40,950 nucleotides of DNA from Bradyrhizobium sp. STM 3809 (GCF_000239795.1 NZ_CAFJ01000748.1:1-40950); one strand, 5' to 3'; positions 32,272 to 40,686 are shown, numbered from the stretch's first letter. Made by a program: numbers and translations. The notes: generated by a model not told the origin, from the sequence alone.

Positions 32272-33981
32272 ATGATCGATGACCTCTGGTACAAGAACGC
32301 CGTGTTCTACTGCCTGTCGGTCGGCACCTACATGGATGCCGACGGCGACGGCATCGGCGATTTCAAGGGGCTGACGCGGCGGCTCGACTATCTGCACGGC
32401 CTCGGCATCACCGCGATCTGGCTGATGCCGTTCCAGCCCTCGCCGCAGCGCGACGACGGCTACGACGTCGCCGACTATTACGGCGTCGACCCGCGCTACG
32501 GCACGCTCGGCGACTTCGTTCAGTTCACCCATGGCTGCAAGCAGCGCGGCATACGGGTGATCATCGATCTCGTCGTCAACCACACCTCCGACCAGCATCC
32601 GTGGTTTCTCGACGCCCGCAGCGCCAAGGACTCGCGCTACCGCGACTGGTATGTCTGGTCCGACAGGAAGCCGGCCAATGCCGACAAGGGCATGGTGTTT
32701 CCCGGCGTGCAGAAGACGACCTGGACGCGCGACAAGCAGGCCGGCGCCTACTACTTCCACCGTTTCTACGATTTCCAGCCCGACCTCAACACCTCGAACC
32801 CGGAGGTGCAGGCCGAGATCCTCAAGATCATGGGGTTCTGGATCCAGCTCGGCGTCTCCGGCTTCCGCATGGACGCGGTGCCGTTCGTGATCGCGGCCAA
32901 GGGCGCCGACGTGAAGAAGCCGGTCGAGCAGTACGAGATGCTGCGCACGTTCAGGGAATTCCTGCAATGGCGGCAGGGCGAGGCGATCATCCTCGCCGAG
33001 GCCAACGTGCTGCCGGACAGCGATATGGAGTATTTCGGCGACGACGGCGACCGCATGCACATGATGTTCAACTTCCACGTCAACCAGCATCTGTTCTACG
33101 CGCTTGCCGCCTCCGACGTCAGGCCGCTGGCGAAGGCGTTGCAGGCGACCAAGCCGCGTCCGGCCGCGGCGCAATGGGGCCTGTTCCTGCGCAATCACGA
33201 CGAGCTCGACCTCGGGCGGCTCACCAAGCCGCAGCGCGACGCGGTGTTCGCGGCGTTCGGGCCGGACAAGAGCATGCAGCTCTACGATCGCGGCATCCGC
33301 CGCCGGCTCGCGCCGATGCTCGGCGGCGACCGGCGGCGGATCGAGCTGGCCTACAGCCTGATGTTCACCTTGCCCGGCACGCCGGTGATCCGCTACGGCG
33401 ACGAGCTCGCGATGGGCGACGACCTCAGCCTGCCCGAGCGCAACTGCGCGCGCACGCCGATGCAATGGTCGGCCGAGCCGCATGGCGGCTTCACCAAGAG
33501 CGCGACATCCGTTTCGCCGGTCATCGATCACGGCCCCTATGGCTACGAGCACGTCAACGCCGCCAGGCAGCGCCGCGATCCCAACGCGATGCTGAACTGG
33601 ACCGAGCGCATCATCCGCATGCGCAAGGAGGTGCCGGAGGTCGGCTGGGGCGACTTCGCCGTCATTGCGACGAAGGACCCGGCGGTGCTGATCATGCGCT
33701 ACGACTGGCGCAACAATTCGGTGCTGTTCGTGCACAATCTCGATGAGAAGCCGCGCGAGATCAACTTCGACGCCGGGCTGCCCGACGACACGGGCAAGCT
33801 GCTGATCAACCTGCTGTCGGAGGATCACAGCCACGCCGACGACCGCGGCCGCCACACTTTGGTGCTCGAGCCCTACGGCTACCGCTGGTACCGCGTCGGC
33901 GGCCTGGACTATCTGCTGCGCCGGAGCGACATCGAGACGCAGAGCCCGGCGAAGCGGACGAGGAAGGGGCGAAAGCGGTGA
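32272..33981 (+). CDS. treS: GH13 enzyme, trehalose-synthase-like (TreS)
   Basis: TreS-type GH13 enzymes interconvert maltose and trehalose. The 569-residue protein starts 'DLWYKNAVFYCLSVGTYMD' and has 'LMPFQPSPQRDDGYDVADYY', both very close to TreS. Catalytic residues are D201 (nucleophile, 'GFRMDAVPF'), E243 (acid/base, 'ILAEANV') and D310 ('RNHDEL'). The C-terminal beta domain is present and ends with a basic tail. There is no maltokinase fusion, and no treZ, treY or glgE gene in the window. The 'AEAN' motif supports TreS over plain alpha-amylase, but related glucosyltransferases cannot be excluded. ATG 32272 is 125 bases from the divergent mmcB start. It converges with a second GH13 gene. 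Confidence 0.82.
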   Translation: MIDDLWYKNAVFYCLSVGTYMDADGDGIGDFKGLTRRLDYLHGLGITAIWLMPFQPSPQRDDGYDVADYYGVDPRYGTLGDFVQFTHGCKQRGIRVIIDLVVNHTSDQHPWFLDARSAKDSRYRDWYVWSDRKPANADKGMVFPGVQKTTWTRDKQAGAYYFHRFYDFQPDLNTSNPEVQAEILKIMGFWIQLGVSGFRMDAVPFVIAAKGADVKKPVEQYEMLRTFREFLQWRQGEAIILAEANVLPDSDMEYFGDDGDRMHMMFNFHVNQHLFYALAASDVRPLAKALQATKPRPAAAQWGLFLRNHDELDLGRLTKPQRDAVFAAFGPDKSMQLYDRGIRRRLAPMLGGDRRRIELAYSLMFTLPGTPVIRYGDELAMGDDLSLPERNCARTPMQWSAEPHGGFTKSATSVSPVIDHGPYGYEHVNAARQRRDPNAMLNWTERIIRMRKEVPEVGWGDFAVIATKDPAVLIMRYDWRNNSVLFVHNLDEKPREINFDAGLPDDTGKLLINLLSEDHSHADDRGRHTLVLEPYGYRWYRVGGLDYLLRRSDIETQSPAKRTRKGRKR

Positions 33982-34035
33982 GGCCTTGCCTGTCCAGGCG
34001 GACGATGAGTTGGCCACACCGCCTCGACAACCTCG

Positions 34036-34161
34036 GTGTCGTCCCAGGCTCGACCCGGGACCCATAGCCACCGGCTGTCGTGTGGCGACGACTCGGAGTT
34101 GCCATCCTGCCTCAAATGTTCCCCTGTGGTTATGGGTCCCGGGTCAAGCCCGGGACGACAT
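34036..34161. repeat. Long intergenic palindrome, family B (copy 5)
   Basis: It runs from GTGTCGTCCCAGGCTCGACC to its near complement GGTCAAGCCCGGGACGACA, with inner arms 'gggacccatagccac' and 'gtggttatgggtccc'. It lies in the 233-base gap between the convergent GH13 genes. Confidence 0.88.
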
Positions 34162-34214
34162 CGAATGTGGGGCGCCGCCGTCGCACAACAACCAGGGGCA
34201 GCCACGACCGGCAA

Positions 34215-35813
34215 CTACGCCCTCCGCCCGATCACCACGCCCTCGTTGCCGCGCAGATCCAGCGTGCCGTCGATCCGCTCGCGGTCGCGGTCGAGCCAGG
34301 TGGACAGCAGGATGGCGCCGTCGAGGCCGTTGCCGTCGGCCGCGATCGAGACCGGCTCGTCGCCGAGATTGAGCGCGACGGTCAGCACCTCGCCACAGCC
34401 CTCGCGGCGGTAGAGCAGCAGATCGCCCTGGGCTGCGACCGGCCTGTACACGCCGGTGACCAGCACGCGGTGCTGCCTGCGCAGGCGGATCAGCGCGCGG
34501 TAGAGGTTGAGGATCGAGCGCCGGTCGGCGGTCAGATTGACGACGTTCTCATGCGTGAAATCGTCGGCGACCGGCAGCCATGGCGAGGCTTGCGTGAAGC
34601 CGGCGCCTGGCAGCGCGCTCCATTGCATCGGGGTGCGGCAGCCGTCGCGGCCGACGCCGATGCCGGGCACGTTCTTTTCGAACGGATCGCGCACCTGCTC
34701 CGGGCCGATCGCGACCTGATGCATGCCGATCTCGTCGCCGTAATACAGCGTCGGCGTGCCGCGCAGGGTCAGGAGCAGCATCGCCGCGACCCGCGCCTGT
34801 TCGGCGCCGACGCGGCTCGCCACCCGCGGCCGGTCGTGATTGCCGAGCACCCAGTTCGGCCAGGCGCCGGCCGGCAGCGCCGCCTCGTAATCGGCGATGA
34901 TGACCTCGATCTCGCGCGCATGCCACGGCGCCGACAGCAGCGCGAAATTGAACGGCAGATGCGCGCCGCCGAGATCCTTGCCGTAATAGGTCATCAGCCG
35001 CTCGAGCGGCAGATAGATCTCGCCGATCAGCACGCGATCGTCGAACTCGTCGACGACGGCGCGCATTTCCGCGACCACCTCATGCACCTCCGGCTGGTCG
35101 GCGGAATAGCGCGAGATGATCTGCTCATGCGGCGGCCGGCCGCCGTGATAGTCGGGATTGGCGGGGTTGTCGCGAAAATCGGCGTCCTTGATCAGGTGCC
35201 AGATCACGTCGACCCGAAAGCCGTCGACGCCCTTGCGCAGCCAGAACCGCATCACATTGTAGATCGCCGCGCGGACCGCCGGATTGCGCCAATTGAGATC
35301 CGGCTGCTGCGCCAGGAAGGCGTGGTAGTAGTACTGCCCGGTCGCCTTGTCGAACTGCCAGGCGCTGCCGCCGAACTCCGACAGCCAGTTGTTCGGCGGA
35401 CCGCCGTCGGGAGCCGGATCGCGCCAGATGTACCAGTCGCGATGCGGATCGCCGCGCGCGCTGCGGGCCTGCAGAAACCAGGGATGCTGATCGGAGGTGT
35501 GGTTCGGCACGAGGTCGAGGATCAGCTTCAGCCCGCCCTCATGCGCGGCCTTCACCAGCGCGTCGAAATCCTCCATCGTGCCGAACAGGGGGGCGATGCC
35601 GGTGTAGTCGGCGATATCGTAGCCGAAATCGGCCATCGGCGAGGTGAAGATCGGCGACAGCCAGATCGCGTCGACGCCGAGCGTCATCAGATAGGGCAGC
35701 CGATGGATGATGCCGGTGAGATCACCGACCCCGTCGCCGTCGCTGTCCTGGAACGAGCGCGGATAGATCTGGTAGAAAATCCCCTCGCGCCACCAGGCGC
35801 CCTGCTCCGCCAT
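34215..35813 (-). CDS. GH13 alpha-glucosidase (oligo-1,6-glucosidase-like)
   Basis: This 532-residue cytoplasmic enzyme would hydrolyse alpha-glucosides to glucose. The core starts 'WWREGIFYQIYPRSFQDSD' and has 'LILDLVPNHTSDQHPWF'. The catalytic triad is D202 ('GFRVDVIW'), E265 ('LIGEIYL') and D327 ('GNHDRPR'). 'PNHTSDQHPWF' and 'QPDLNWRNP' point to the GH13 alpha-glucosidase / oligo-1,6-glucosidase branch rather than alpha-amylase. No signal peptide is seen. ATG 35813 is preferred; the longer frame would need GTG 35873. It converges with the TreS-like gene and is divergent from the MBL-fold gene, 147 bases apart. A role alongside TreS in maltose or trehalose turnover is plausible but inferred. 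Confidence 0.9.
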   Translation of the reverse strand: MAEQGAWWREGIFYQIYPRSFQDSDGDGVGDLTGIIHRLPYLMTLGVDAIWLSPIFTSPMADFGYDIADYTGIAPLFGTMEDFDALVKAAHEGGLKLILDLVPNHTSDQHPWFLQARSARGDPHRDWYIWRDPAPDGGPPNNWLSEFGGSAWQFDKATGQYYYHAFLAQQPDLNWRNPAVRAAIYNVMRFWLRKGVDGFRVDVIWHLIKDADFRDNPANPDYHGGRPPHEQIISRYSADQPEVHEVVAEMRAVVDEFDDRVLIGEIYLPLERLMTYYGKDLGGAHLPFNFALLSAPWHAREIEVIIADYEAALPAGAWPNWVLGNHDRPRVASRVGAEQARVAAMLLLTLRGTPTLYYGDEIGMHQVAIGPEQVRDPFEKNVPGIGVGRDGCRTPMQWSALPGAGFTQASPWLPVADDFTHENVVNLTADRRSILNLYRALIRLRRQHRVLVTGVYRPVAAQGDLLLYRREGCGEVLTVALNLGDEPVSIAADGNGLDGAILLSTWLDRDRERIDGTLDLRGNEGVVIGRRA

Positions 35814-35960
35814 CTCGAACCGCTTTCTGCTCGCAACCGTGCGGCCCAACGCCGGAACAGCCGGCAGGTTCACAACGCGGCTCTGGGCCGCGGCTCGTCA
35901 AGCCGTCGCGAGCCGATGTTTTTCGCTTGGCGCATTGCGAAAAATCGGCATGCTGGCGGC

Positions 35961-36629
35961 ATGAGCGAACAGAACCAGACCAAGGCGAAGGCCGGCGCGA
36001 TGATCGTGCCCGTCACGCCATTCGAGCAGAACTGCACCATCCTGTGGTGCGAGGCCACGAAGAAGGCGATCGTGATCGATCCCGGCGGCGACGTGCCGAA
36101 CATCCAGGCGGCGATCGCGCAGGCCAAGGTCACGGTGGAGAAGATCTGGCTGACCCATGGCCATATCGATCACGTCGGCGGCGCCGCCGATCTGCGCGAT
36201 CAGCTGAAGGTGCCGATCGAGGGCCCTCACATCGCCGACAAGTTCCTGCTCGACAACGTGGTCGAGAGTGGCAAGCGCTTCGGCATCACGGGCGTGCGCG
36301 ACGTCACGCCGGACCGCTGGCTCGCGGAAGGCGACACTGTCGAGATCGGCGAGCTCGTGTTCGACATCCTGCATTGCCCTGGCCATTCGCCCGGCAGCGT
36401 CGTGTTCTTCAACAAGGCGATGCGCTTCGCGCATGTCGGCGACGTCCTGTTCAACGGCTCGGTCGGCCGCACCGACCTGCCCGGCGGCAGCCATGAGACC
36501 TTGATCAGCTCGATCAAGGACAAGCTGCTGCCGCTCGGCGACGACGTCGGCTTCATCTGCGGCCACGGCGCGGGCTCGAGCTTCGGCCAGGAGCGCATGA
36601 CCAACCCGTTCCTGACCGGCCTGGCCTGA
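35961..36629 (+). CDS. Metallo-beta-lactamase-fold hydrolase, glyoxalase II-like (YcbL type)
   Basis: This 222-residue protein has the di-metal site of the glyoxalase II group: H66-x-H68-x-D70-H71 in 'THGHIDHVGG', then H142 in 'CPGHSPGS', D161 in 'HVGDVLF' and H202 in 'ICGHGAGSSFGQE'. It lacks the C-terminal glutathione-binding domain of classical glyoxalase II, which fits the shorter YcbL type. It probably hydrolyses a thioester in the cytoplasm. ATG 35961 has no strong Shine-Dalgarno, but a start just after it is not available without losing the N-terminal strand. It stands alone, followed by a family C palindrome. Confidence 0.9.
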   Translation: MSEQNQTKAKAGAMIVPVTPFEQNCTILWCEATKKAIVIDPGGDVPNIQAAIAQAKVTVEKIWLTHGHIDHVGGAADLRDQLKVPIEGPHIADKFLLDNVVESGKRFGITGVRDVTPDRWLAEGDTVEIGELVFDILHCPGHSPGSVVFFNKAMRFAHVGDVLFNGSVGRTDLPGGSHETLISSIKDKLLPLGDDVGFICGHGAGSSFGQERMTNPFLTGLA

Positions 36630-36730
36630 GGTCGATCGCGCAGAAGCCAGCAGGCGCTGCCCTGTTCGTGCCTCGCTGGACTGACAGGGCGAACGCTTTC
36701 AGAATTGCCGTTTGGGCTCGTCGCTCTCAA

Positions 36731-36855
36731 CGTCGTCATGGCCGGGCTTGACCCGGCCATCCACGAGCCAGGGCGACGCACGACGTGGATGCCCGGGCCT
36801 TCGCCGCGCCGAAGCGGCTTCGGCCGCGCAGGCGGGACAAGCCCCGGCATGACGG
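36731..36855. repeat. Long intergenic palindrome, family C (copy 2)
   Basis: It runs from CGTCGTCATGGCCGGGCTTG to AAGCCCCGGCATGACGG, related to the element at 16193. It occupies the 294-base gap 36630-36923 between the convergent MBL-fold and esterase genes, in which I see no other feature. Confidence 0.85.
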
Positions 36856-36923
36856 AGCAAACCAACTCGCAGGATTGTTCGTCGTGACCGCGCCGGATGT
36901 AACAATCCGCCGCCGACCTCAAT

Positions 36924-38468
36924 CTATTTCAGCCCGGCGGCCTTCAGCGCGCGGTCGATCACGGCGGCGACGTCGATGACACGGCGCGGCTTCGCCTGCG
37001 GAGGCGGCGTGGGCGGAATCGGCGGCGCCTTCACCGCGATGACCGGCGGCGGATCGGCCGGCGTCATGTCGACAGCCTTGGCCACCGGTGGTTTGGCAAC
37101 GGCCGGCTTCACCTCGGCCGGCGCGTCCGCCGGTGTTGCGCTGAGCGCCTTGATCTCGCCTGGTGCTGCGGTGGAAGCCTCTACCTTGCGCTTCGGCGGC
37201 CTCGCCGCGCGGTTCGACTTCGCGCGCGCCGGCTTGGCTGCTTTGACTGCCTCTGGCGAAGCCTTGGCCTCCAACGGCTCGGCCGCATCCGCCGGCCGCC
37301 GCAGGATCTTGGCGACCACCGGCAGCGCCGAGATCGGCGACACCTCGGGAATCAGCCTGGTGCTCGGCGAGGTCACGGCGGGCTTCGGCTGGCGGATCCA
37401 GTCGGTCACGCCGAAGAATTTCGCGATCAGATAGGACGAGGAGATGCCGGCCTCGAGCAGGAACGGTCCCGCCTTGCCGTAGCGCTTGTCGTTGGCGGCG
37501 ACGCCGATCGGCGTGCCATGCGCCATGTTGGTGATGGTGAAGGATTCCACGATGGTCTCGCCATCGGCGTTCCACCACTGCTCGTGCGGATAGCCGTTGA
37601 CATCGTTGGCGGCCATCGGCGCCAGCGGCAGATGATGCAGGTCGAGCCATTGCTTGACGATCTCGCCGGCATTGTCCGGATGCACGGTGTAGTCGGCCGT
37701 GCCGTGCCAGACCGACAGTTTCGGCCATTTGCCGCGATGGTTGGAGGCGCGGCGCACGAGGTCGCCGAGCTCGCCGGCCGGCCGCGCCGGCGGCATCCGC
37801 ATCTGCAGGATCGCGTCGCGCATGTTGCGCGCGGTCCCGAACGGCAGGCCGGCGATGACCGCGCCGGCGGCGAACAGCTCCGGATGCGCCGACAGCATCG
37901 CCATGGTCATGGCGCCGCCGGCCGACAGGCCGGTGACGAAGATGCGCCCGGAATCGATGGCGCAGTCGGCGACCATGCGCGCGATCATCTCGCGGATCGA
38001 GGCCACCTCGCCCTGGTCGCGCGTGATGTCCTCGGACTGAAACCAGTTGAAGCAGCGCTGCGGATTGTTGATGCGCTGCTGCTCCGGCATCAGCAGCGCG
38101 AAACCGAAGTGCTTCGCGAGCGTCGACCAGCCGGCGCCGAGATCATACTCCGCCGCGCCCTGGCCGCAGCCATGCAGCACCACGACGAGCGGCAGCAGTG
38201 GCTGGCGCTGCGCCGGCACATAGGCGAACATCTTCAGCCGGCCGGGATTGCCGCCGAAGCCTTCGACCTCGACCAGCGGGCACTCCGGCGCCGGGCGCGC
38301 CTGACGATGGAAATCGCCGAAGCCGGTGATGCCGTTCAGCTCCCGCAGCCGCCGCAAATACTCAACATTTTCAGCGAGGGACAAATGCGGCTCCTTGGCA
38401 GTCACGTCTTCGGCAGTCGGGTCTTCGGCAGTCGGGTCTTCAGTCCAGCGCGGATCAAACTCCACCAT
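36924..38468 (-). CDS. PHB-depolymerase-family esterase with long disordered C-terminal tail
   Basis: This 514-residue protein has the alpha/beta-hydrolase core of the 'esterase, PHB depolymerase' family (TIGR01840). The oxyanion region is 'LHGCGQ' at 99-103, the nucleophile is S182 in 'TGLSAGGAM', with D259 in 'GTADYTVHP' and H317 in 'NMAHGTP'. No signal peptide is visible, so it may act inside the cell. The N-terminus carries three TAED-type repeats encoded by 15-bp tandem copies, and from about residue 360 the chain becomes a Pro/Ala/Lys-rich tail of about 150 residues, ending with a short helix 'IDRALKAAGLK'. Substrate (PHB, polyesters or other esters) is not decided. ATG 38468 is used. 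Confidence 0.85.
   Translation of the reverse strand: MVEFDPRWTEDPTAEDPTAEDVTAKEPHLSLAENVEYLRRLRELNGITGFGDFHRQARPAPECPLVEVEGFGGNPGRLKMFAYVPAQRQPLLPLVVVLHGCGQGAAEYDLGAGWSTLAKHFGFALLMPEQQRINNPQRCFNWFQSEDITRDQGEVASIREMIARMVADCAIDSGRIFVTGLSAGGAMTMAMLSAHPELFAAGAVIAGLPFGTARNMRDAILQMRMPPARPAGELGDLVRRASNHRGKWPKLSVWHGTADYTVHPDNAGEIVKQWLDLHHLPLAPMAANDVNGYPHEQWWNADGETIVESFTITNMAHGTPIGVAANDKRYGKAGPFLLEAGISSSYLIAKFFGVTDWIRQPKPAVTSPSTRLIPEVSPISALPVVAKILRRPADAAEPLEAKASPEAVKAAKPARAKSNRAARPPKRKVEASTAAPGEIKALSATPADAPAEVKPAVAKPPVAKAVDMTPADPPPVIAVKAPPIPPTPPPQAKPRRVIDVAAVIDRALKAAGLK
38397..38441 (-). repeat. Three 15-bp tandem repeats within the esterase N-terminus
   Basis: Units of the form ggcagtcgggtcttc occur at 38397, 38412 and 38427. 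The last two are identical and the first differs at two positions. They encode acidic TAED-type pentapeptides, so the number of copies can change without a frameshift. Confidence 0.9.
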
Positions 38469-38471
38469 CAC

Positions 38472-38869
38472 CCAGATGGTTGCTGCAGCGCAAAAGAAAA
38501 AGTCCGCGTGAACGCGGACGTCAGCAATTTGATTGCGAATTTCGGTCTTGCTGCGATCAAAATGCCACGCCGACGCGGCGCTTCACGTGATCGTCACCGA
38601 AATGCGAACCTCACACGACCAAAATCGCGGAGAGGATGAGCACGGCCGACGACGCAACTGCCCTTGCTGTGACGACAAGCCGGACGCCGTCATCGCCCCT
38701 TCGCGAATCGCGATCCCGCATCGAAGTGTGCGGAGGGATTGCCGATCAGTAAACAACAAATGGCAGGCATGCACCGCTCTCGAATGTGCAGCAAGATGAT
38801 TGCCCGCGCATGCGGGGCCAACTAGCCTGAGCGCCAAGCAACAACGATATTCCATTCGGGAGAAAACAA
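38472..38869. other. Gene-free 398-base divergent region with orphan terminator
   Basis: The region lies between divergent starts of the esterase and the flavin monooxygenase. It is less GC-rich than its surroundings in places, for example around 38740-38780. A 90-codon open frame at 38583-38855 on the minus strand has a Cys/Ser/Arg-rich composition and no recognisable domain, so I do not call it a gene. The notable feature is the strong terminator at 38491-38519 on the minus strand. Confidence 0.6.
38491..38519 (-). terminator. Intrinsic terminator upstream of the esterase gene
   Basis: GTCCGCG (38502-38508) and CGCGGAC (38513-38519) form a 7-bp stem with a TGAA/TTCA tetraloop. On the minus strand the stem is followed directly by TTTTTCTTTTG. 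It ends 22 bases before the esterase ATG on the same strand and no gene upstream needs it. It would therefore end a short leader or small RNA. Confidence 0.8.
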
Positions 38870-40108
38870 ATGGCGCGGCTCAAGTTCGGCGCATTCCTCG
38901 CTCCGCATCATCCGATCGGCGAGCATCCGATGCTGCAATTCCGTCGCGACCTCGACCTCGTGTCGCAGCTCGACGAACTCGGCTATGACGAGTTCTGGTG
39001 CGGCGAGCACCATTCGAGCGGTTGGGAGATGATCGCTTCGCCGGAAATGTTTCTTGCGGCGGCCGGCGAGCGCACCAAGCGCATCAGGCTCGGCACCGGC
39101 GTGATCTCATTGCCGTACCATCATCCGTTCAACGTCGCGCAGCGCATGGTGCAGCTCGATCACATGACCGGCGGCCGTGCCATCTTCGGCTCCGGCCCCG
39201 GCGCGCTCGCCTCCGACGCCCACACGCTCGGCATCGATCCGATGACCCAGCGCGACCGTCAGGACGAGGCGATCGCCATCATCCGTCGCCTGTTCAACGG
39301 CGAGCGCGTCACCGCCAAGAGCGACTGGTTCACCATGAACGACGCGGCGCTGCAGATCCTGCCGCTGCAGGAAGAGATGCCGTTCGTCGTCGCGTCCCAG
39401 ATCTCTCCGTCCGGCATGACGCTCGCCGGCAAATACGGCATCGGCATCATCTCGCTGGGCTCGATGTCGACGCAGGGCCTGATGGCGCTGCCGCAGCAAT
39501 GGGAATTCGCCGAGGACGCGGCGAAGAAGCACGGCACCACGGTGAGCCGCGCCAACTGGCGCGTGCTCTTGTCCTGGCACATCGCCGAGACCCGCGAGCA
39601 GGCGCGCCGCGAGGCCGGACCCGGCCTCATGCGCTGGCACAATGAGTATACCGTGGGCACCCTGATGCGGCCCGGCCTGAAGCCGTTCGCCTCGCCGGAC
39701 GAGGCCGTCGACAAGACCGCCTTCGTCGAGGGCGCGGCCTCGACGATCGGCACGCCCGACGATCTCGTCAAGACGATCAAGAACCTGATTCAGGTGTCCG
39801 GCGGCGTCGGCGCCATCATCGGCTTCGTGCACGACTGGGCCAATCCGGAAAATACGCGGCGCAGCTGGGACATGGTGGCGCGCTACGTCGTGCCGGAGAT
39901 CAACGGCTACATCGACGGCCTGCGCCGCTCGCAGAAATTCGTCATCGAGAACCGCGACATCTTCGAACGCGCGGGCCAGGCCGTCATGGCCAAGATCATG
40001 GACAACGACAAGGCCGCCGCGGCGCTGTCGCAGACGGGCCCGGGCCGCATCGCGATTCCCGCGGTCAATGCGCCGGACCTGCAGGAGGCGGCGCAGCGCA
40101 GAGGATGA
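38870..40108 (+). CDS. Luciferase-like flavin-dependent monooxygenase (LLM class)
   Basis: This 412-residue TIM-barrel enzyme uses reduced flavin and oxygen to oxidise an organic substrate. The N-terminal half, with 'KFGAFLAPHHPIGEHP', 'DEFWCGEHHSSGWEMI' and 'GTGVISLPYHHPFNVAQRM', closely follows the limonene 1,2-monooxygenase-like group. The C-terminal part is longer than in simple LLM enzymes. The start ATG 38870 is preceded by GGGAGA at seven bases. No flavin reductase gene lies nearby, so reduced flavin must come from elsewhere. The natural substrate is unknown. It is divergent from the esterase gene and followed by a nested palindrome. Confidence 0.9.
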   Translation: MARLKFGAFLAPHHPIGEHPMLQFRRDLDLVSQLDELGYDEFWCGEHHSSGWEMIASPEMFLAAAGERTKRIRLGTGVISLPYHHPFNVAQRMVQLDHMTGGRAIFGSGPGALASDAHTLGIDPMTQRDRQDEAIAIIRRLFNGERVTAKSDWFTMNDAALQILPLQEEMPFVVASQISPSGMTLAGKYGIGIISLGSMSTQGLMALPQQWEFAEDAAKKHGTTVSRANWRVLLSWHIAETREQARREAGPGLMRWHNEYTVGTLMRPGLKPFASPDEAVDKTAFVEGAASTIGTPDDLVKTIKNLIQVSGGVGAIIGFVHDWANPENTRRSWDMVARYVVPEINGYIDGLRRSQKFVIENRDIFERAGQAVMAKIMDNDKAAAALSQTGPGRIAIPAVNAPDLQEAAQRRG

Positions 40109-40117
40109 AGGAAGAAC

Positions 40118-40267
40118 GTAGGGCGGATTAGCGCAGCGTAATCCGCCACATCTCCGCAAACGAGATCCGGTTGTCTTGGCAACAAGGCCGGGACCGCATG
40201 AGCCAATCATGCGATGTCACTCTGCCACTCGAGCGACGGCGGATTACGCTGCGCTAATCCGCCCTAC
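40118..40267. repeat. Long intergenic palindrome, family E, with perfect 30-bp arms
   Basis: The left arm (40118-40147) and right arm (40238-40267) are exact reverse complements over 30 bases. Each arm contains its own smaller palindrome (GGCGGATTA, short core, TAATCCGCC), so the element is nested. It fills most of the 167-base convergent gap between the monooxygenase and receiver-protein genes. Confidence 0.93.
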
Positions 40268-40275
40268 GCGCCCGA

Positions 40276-40686
40276 TTACCTCACCGCGGCGACCAGCCGC
40301 TCGCAGTCGGCGAGCGTCGCGATCTGCTTCAGCGTCTCGCGCAGCGCCGGCAGGTCGACCGGCTTCTGGAATTGCGGGTAGACGACGAGGCCGAGCACGG
40401 TGGCGAGCCGGACGTGCTCCTCGCGGGTGCCGTCCTCGGCGCCGCTGATGAAGATCACCGGCGTGCGTGATTTCAATTCGTTGAGCAGCAGCAGGACGTC
40501 GGCGCCACAGCGATCGCCGAGCGACAGGTCCAGCGTGATGCAGTCGTATTTGTTTTCGCGCAGGAGCCGCGCGGCCGCCTCGACCGACGTCACGCAAGTT
40601 GCCTCATAGCCGCATTGAACGGCGATCTTGCGTAGAATCGACAGATGCACCTCCGCATCCTCGATCACCAGCAGCTGATTGCTCAT
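40276..40686 (-). CDS. Stand-alone response-regulator receiver protein
   Basis: This 136-residue single-domain receiver has the acidic pair in 'LVIEDAEVH' (E9 and D10), the phosphoacceptor D53 in 'ITLDLSLGD', S80 in 'IFISGAED' at the Ser/Thr position, and K108 in 'QFQKPVDL'. All residues needed for phosphotransfer are present and no output domain is attached. Such proteins act as CheY-like or phosphate-shuttling elements. No kinase or chemotaxis gene lies in the window, so its partner is unknown. ATG 40686 follows a GGCAGGG sequence. The final 264 bases of the window upstream of it hold no gene that I can support. Confidence 0.9.
   Translation of the reverse strand: MSNQLLVIEDAEVHLSILRKIAVQCGYEATCVTSVEAAARLLRENKYDCITLDLSLGDRCGADVLLLLNELKSRTPVIFISGAEDGTREEHVRLATVLGLVVYPQFQKPVDLPALRETLKQIATLADCERLVAAVR

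Noticed and set aside
36731-36855. Intrinsic terminators at the long palindromes
   Set aside because: Although palindromic and downstream of genes, these elements lack T tracts, so I list them as repeats only.
38583-38855. A possible small minus-strand protein gene upstream of the orphan terminator
   Set aside because: No Shine-Dalgarno, no recognisable domain, Cys/Ser/Arg-rich composition. The terminator more likely ends an RNA or leader, but I cannot exclude a small protein.
62-40267. CRISPR array among the repeated sequences
   Set aside because: The repeats are dispersed long palindromes with no regular spacing and no cas genes.
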